Positions 59,616 through 64,000 of a DNA stretch of 64,000 nt are shown here, one piece after another. The DNA is taken from positions 64,245,064-64,309,063 of the forward strand of contig NC_080542.1 of NCBI RefSeq assembly GCF_028640845.1. The letters run 5' to 3'. The number at the start of each line of letters is the position of its first letter. Position 1 is the first letter of the stretch. Made by a program: the position numbers and the translations under genes. The DNA is from Ahaetulla prasina. Lineage: Eukaryota; Chordata; Lepidosauria; Squamata; Colubridae. Under the pieces are notes generated by a model that was given only the letters and a program-made list of their open reading frames with translations, did no database searches and was not told the DNA's origin.

Positions 59616-59838
59616 GCTGGGAATCCTCCTTCCCCCTTTTGCACTTTTATTGTTTTTCGTTCAAATAAATATTCATGTTATTTTACTTGGCTCTATCTTT
59701 ATTTTTTACATTGACCAGTAGCTGCCTCATTTCCCACCCTCGGCTTATACTCGAGTCAATAGTTTTTCCCAGTTTTTGTGGTAAAATTAGGTGCCTCGGC
59801 TTATATTCGGATCGGCTTATACTCGAGTATATACGGTA

Positions 59839-60089
59839 ACTATTAGATTTTTCTATAGTTAATAGCTTAGTTATAGGATGAAGAATTTAATATTTGCTAA
59901 TTAAGAGGAGGGAAGAGATAGTGAAATTATTTATGGTATTATGATGAGGATGGGAAGCATCTTAGAGTTTTTTTCTTCCTCTTTCTATGTTTTTTTTCTT
60001 TTTTGTTTTATTGCGTATTTTGTTCTCTTTTTCTTTTAAGTTTTTACTATTATAATTAAAACTTTTAATAAAGTTTTTTTTAAAAAAAG
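59839..60089 (+). mobile_element. L1 3' end, right part with poly(A)
   Basis: Pyrimidine-rich 3' UTR then ATTAAAACTTTTAATAAAGT, T-run and A-run. Contiguous with 56660-56782 once the transposon is removed. Confidence 0.65.
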
Positions 60090-60106
60090 AAGAATATCAA
60101 CTATTT

Positions 60107-60849
60107 TAATGATCATCAGGCAAAATTCAGTTGCAATTATATTGTGGTACTTGTCAGCCCGCACTTACTCTTTCCTTACATTGAACATATCTTTTCAATT
60201 TTGTATAGTAATCACATGTCGTTTATGATTTTAATTTAATCGTACTGAAAAGGACCATTATGAGTAAGAACCAAGCAACTTTATAGGCATTTAATGACAT
60301 CATCTTAGTAACTGTCAAATTATAATCATTTTAAAGTTTGACCAAATTATCCACAACATCCCTTGTCAGAGTTTGCCGGCATGACAAAGACAGCTGATTG
60401 ATTCTTTACTCTCTAATTAAGCCACTGTTTCAAATTAAGTGGGAGGGAATAACAGCACCCACATCTGTACTCTCCAAAGCACTATAGCGTTTATTAAAAT
60501 ATATAAGCTTCAAAAATTTCAACAGAGGCCACTAATAGTATATGTCCTATTGCCTGGTCAATGTTTTATATTCAGGTTACATCAGAAATGAAACTATCAA
60601 CATTCTGTTTCGTGAAGCTATGTTGCCCATTCCAAGAAAATTGTCCCACAGAAAGCATGAGCAAACATTTCACTTATGGATTGGGATTAAGATATATGGG
60701 AATTTTTTTTGTCTGTCCTCCTTCCCAACAGCCTCATCTTCATATGCCACAAAAGATGGAGGGGCTTCACAAAACAGGTTAAGCTGAAATCTATAAAGTA
60801 AAAAATTCAAAATATTGAGCAGAAACATTCTGAGATGAATACAGAGATG
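60107..60849. other. Intron, no gene
   Basis: Nothing recognised. Confidence 0.4.
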
Positions 60850-61463
60850 AATACATTCATACAGAGGAATTATTGAGTCTGTCATTTGCACCTCTATAAC
60901 TGTCTGGTTCGGTTCTGCAACCCAACAAGAAAAACACAGACTTCAGAGGATAATTAGAACTGCAGAAAAAACAATTGCTACCAACCTGCCTTCCATTGAG
61001 GACCTGTATACTGCACGAATCAAGAAGAGGGCCGTGAAAATATTTGCAGATCCCTCGCATCCTGGACATAAACTGTTTCAACTCCTACCCTCAAAACGAC
61101 GCTATAGAGCACTGCACACCAGAACAACTAGACACAAGAACAGTTTTTTCCCGAAGGCCATCACTCTGCTAAACAAATAATTCCCTCAACACTGTCAGAC
61201 TATTTACTGAATCTGCACTACTATTAATCGTTTCATAGTTCCCATCACCAATCTCTTTCCACTTATGACTGTATGACTATAACTTGTTGCTGGCAATCCT
61301 TATGATTTATATTGATATATTGACCATCAATTGTGTTGTAAACCTTGATGAACATATCTTTTCTTTTATGTACACTGAGAGCATATGCACCAAGACAAAT
61401 TCTTTGTGTGTCCAATCACACTTGGCCAATAAAATTCTATTCTATTCTATTCTATTCTATTCT
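60850..61463 (+). mobile_element. CR1/L2-group LINE 3' end (Snake1-type) with (ATTCT)n tail
   Basis: An uninterrupted frame at 60852-61179 reads YRGIIESVICTSITVWFGSA, then LQRIIRTAEKTIATNLPSIE, then KIFADPSHPGHKLFQLLPSK and NSFFPKAITLLNK-stop, the RT ORF C-terminus of this LINE group. The 3' UTR ends TTGTGTGTCCAATCACACTT GGCCAATAAA and (ATTCT)n at 61436-61463, the reverse complement of the AATAG repeat associated with Snake1 CR1 in snakes. It is 5'-truncated, with an intact coding end. Confidence 0.85.
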
Positions 61464-61499
61464 TCCTCTCTTTAGTGGTATAGTAATAGTGGTTAGGTG

Positions 61500-64000
61500 A
61501 AAAACTGGTTTTATCAGGAATAGCTTGATAACTTGATAAATGCAAGAAGCATTGTAAACAAACTGCCTGAATTTTTCATCTTGTTAAATACTGGTACATT
61601 TGACATTATATTTGTATGCAAAACATGGCTGAACTCATCCCTCCCTGACTCCATTATTTTAGACAAAGAGTATCATGTTTTTCAGTTAGATCGTGAAACC
61701 CGCAAAGGAGGTGGAATGGCTATCTTTTACAAAAAGTCACTGAATCTAAAAAATGAATAAGTTGCACATAAACTTTCTCTTCCTGAAACTATTGTATGCA
61801 AACTGTCCCTTAACATCACACTTCACTTCTTGCTATGCTACAGAGCCCCTGACTACGACATCACACATGCGAACATGTTAACCACACTACTAACATGGGC
61901 TACCTCTTGCCCATATCCTCTCATCTTCCTGGGTGACCTCAATCTACCTCTTATTAACTGGATAACAAACGAATGTACAACTGAACCCATCCATACTAAT
62001 CTGTACAATGCTGTTACAAATCTAGATCTTGATCAACTAGTAACTAACAATACAAGACTCAACAATGCCTTGACCTCATCTTCTGCAACAACACAAACTC
62101 AATTTATGGACTACAAATAAAAGAACCCTTTTCCAACAGTGACCACAGCATGATAGACTTTTGTCTCAATATACGCCCTTACAAAAATCTTCATAATAAT
62201 GGTATTCCTAACTACAATTTCAAAAAAGCCAACTATGACCTTATAAACATTGACTTCTCATCTCTTGATTGGCAAAATCTATTCTCAACCTGTATCCAGC
62301 TGAATACCACTACAGAGTTTTCCTACTTGAAGTCAATAGAGTCATTAAACTATACATACCACAAACCACCACCAAAATCAGAAAAAAAAACCAAATTACC
62401 CATATCAATAAAAAAGTTCCAATCCAAAAAAAAAATCCATCTAGCGAAGAAACAAAACTGGCTATGTAGCCAACTTCAGAAACCGCTACAAAAATATATG
62501 CAACCAAATAAAAGTTGAATACACCACCACACCAAACAAGAAGAAGACCTTCTGCGCACAAAATCCAATCGTGCTTTTTATAATTTTGTAAACGACAAAC
62601 TTAAAGACTCGAGATCCATCCCACTCCTAAAAGGATCTAATGGTAAATAATGTAATGTAATGTAATGTAATGATGAAACAATTAAAGCAAACCTCTTTAA
62701 CACATTCTTCGGCTCAGTCTTTAACAGTAATGGCTCATACCCAACATTCCCCGGTCATACCAATAATAAATACAACAACCTAACACAAATAGATTTCACA
62801 TAAACTTCGCAAACTGAAACCATTTCTATCTATTGGACCTGATGGTCATCCCTATCTTCAAAAAAGGAGGCCCCAGCCTAGTTGAAAATTACAGCCCAAT
62901 CTCTTTATGCTGCGTCACCTGCAAAGTAATGGAATCAATCATCAACCAATCCATTAACCTCCACCTAGAAACAAACAACCTACTCTCTAATAAACAATTT
63001 GGTTTCAGAAAAAAATTATCCTGTAATTTACAACTTTTTCATTGCAAAAACATATGGACTACAAATCTTGATCAGGGCAAAGCAATAGATGCAATTTACA
63101 TAGACTTCTGTAAAGCGTTTAACTCAGTGGTACATGACAAACTTCTCCTAAAACTAAAATCCTACGGCATCTCCGGACCCCTCCACAATTGGACAGCATT
63201 CCTGTAAAACGGACAACAAGTGGTCAAAATAGGCAGTGCCCTATTAAATCCTGTTCCTGTCAATAGCGGCATTCCCCAAGGCAGCGTTCCTGGACCAACA
63301 CTCTTCATATTATACATTAATGATCTCTGTGACCATATTATAAGTAATTGTGTTCTCTTCACTGATGATGTTAAACTATTTAACACTACCAACAATACAG
63401 CTACCCTTCAAAAAGACCTTGATTTTGTATTGGAATGGTCAAAAACTTGGCAACTCCAAATATCAAACAGCAAATGCTCTGTCTTACACATTGGAAAAAA
63501 GAATCTGAACACTAAATACAAGCTTGATGGACATTACCTTGTAGATGACTCTTACCCCATTAAAGATCTTGGAGTTTTCATATCAAATGATATAAGTACC
63601 AAAGCCCACTGCAACTACATCGCAAAAAAAGGCTTTAAGAGTTGTAAACTTAATCTTGCGTAGCTTCGTCTCCAGAAACACTACACTACTAACCAGAGCA
63701 TATAAAACATTTGCTAGACCAATTCTTAAATACAGCTCACCTGTCTGGAACCCATACCTCATTTCGGACATTAATACAATTGAGCATGTCCAGAAATATT
63801 TTACAAGAAGAGTTCTCCACTCCTCTAAATACAACAAAATACCTTATGCCACCAGACTTGAAATCCTGGGTTTAGAAAATTTAGAACTCCGCTGCCTTCG
63901 ACATGACCTGAGTTTAATTCAAGAATCATCTGTTATAATATCCTTCCTGTTGAAGACTACTTCAGCTTCAATCACAACAATACTCGAGCACACAGTAAAT
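61500..64000 (+). mobile_element. CR1-group LINE, nearly complete pol region, runs off window
   Basis: AP-endonuclease part at 61533-62110 (LINARSIVNKLPEFFILLN, TWLNSSLPDS, RKGGGMAIFYKKS, then FLGDLNLPLINW). The linker is at 62150-62518. RT follows from 62833: VIPIFKKGGPSLVENYSPIS, NNLLSNKQFGFRKKLSC, IYIDFCKAFNSVVHDK, NSGIPQGSVPGPTLF, and the catalytic motif as LFTDDVKLF (A to T). Frameshifts near 61760, 62110, 62520, 63207 and 63663 break the ORF, so this copy is inactive. It is the most complete member of the family seen five more times in the window. Confidence 0.88.

Larger units (their letters stand above)
56783..59836. mobile_element. TA-flanked DNA transposon carrying a GC-rich cargo, 3054 bp
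   Basis: Perfect terminal inverted repeats of at least 25 bp start CCGTATATACTCGAGTATAA and are flanked by TA (56781-56782, 59837-59838), pointing to a mariner/Tc1-type or other TA-targeting superfamily. Subterminal CTCGGCTTATACTCGAGT repeats occur at both ends (56846-56864; 59741-59757). No transposase. The interior from 56860 to about 58650 is extremely GC- and CpG-rich, unlike anything else in the window; the right part holds CR1 and Snake1-like pieces. It inserted into an L1 3' end. Confidence 0.88.
53145..64000 (-). other. CNTNAP2: CNTNAP2 intron 2 (partial; acceptor side at left end)
   Basis: Inferred from the splice acceptor at 53145-53146 (minus strand, preceded by a CT-rich tract over about 53147-53163). 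The upstream exon is not within the remaining 10.9 kb, consistent with the very large 5' introns of CNTNAP2 in vertebrates. Confidence 0.8.

Overview
The window reads as an intronic segment of a squamate reptile genome, most likely a snake. Pointers: Sauria SINEs with a Bov-B-like tail, a Bov-B LINE 3' fragment, CR1-group LINEs ending in (ATTCT)n (the reverse complement of the AATAG repeat linked to the snake 'Snake1' CR1 LINE), R4-like LINEs with a restriction-like endonuclease, and many hAT MITEs. There is no bacterial-type gene organisation. Almost all long ORFs are transposon remnants, low-complexity runs or shadows.

The only host coding sequence I can support is a 194-bp exon on the minus strand at 52951-53144. 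It has canonical splice sites and encodes 64 complete codons of the discoidin (F5/8 type C) domain of CNTNAP2 (CASPR2). The exon starts in codon phase 2 and ends on a codon boundary, as I recall for human exon 3. The rest is therefore partial intron 3 (left) and partial intron 2 (right) of a very large gene read right to left.

Layout. 0-9 kb: L1 3' remnant, Penelope-like element with a tandem/inverted 3' structure and hammerhead-like motif, CR1 3' ends with (TTA)n tails, and an L2-like LINE nested in a CR1. 9-17 kb: a degenerate R4-like LINE interrupted by a SINE, a 5'-inverted CR1 and a complete Ty3/Gypsy element (12498-16994) with two apparently identical 189-bp LTRs and 5-bp target duplications. 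17-30 kb: mostly plain AT-rich intron with a second R4-like remnant, a hAT element with a perfect 8-bp duplication, a solo-LTR candidate and an L2-like LINE. 30-46 kb: minisatellite, GATA repeat, Bov-B, AT hairpin, CR1 pieces, three Sauria SINEs, hAT MITEs and a TA-flanked mariner-type element. 48-55 kb: a 1.5-kb hAT element containing another MITE, then two L1-derived short elements (50422-52307 minus, 53324-54603 plus) bracketing the CNTNAP2 exon. 56.6-60.1 kb: an L1 3' end split by a 3.05-kb TA-flanked DNA transposon whose interior is a strikingly GC- and CpG-rich cargo with an ~870-bp inverted repeat. 60.8-64 kb: two CR1-group LINEs, the last running off the window.

Nothing suggests the elements cooperate; the region is a record of successive insertions in one giant intron. 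The most unusual object is the GC-rich cargo transposon at 56783-59836. Coordinates of old repeats are approximate; those with target duplications are given to the base.
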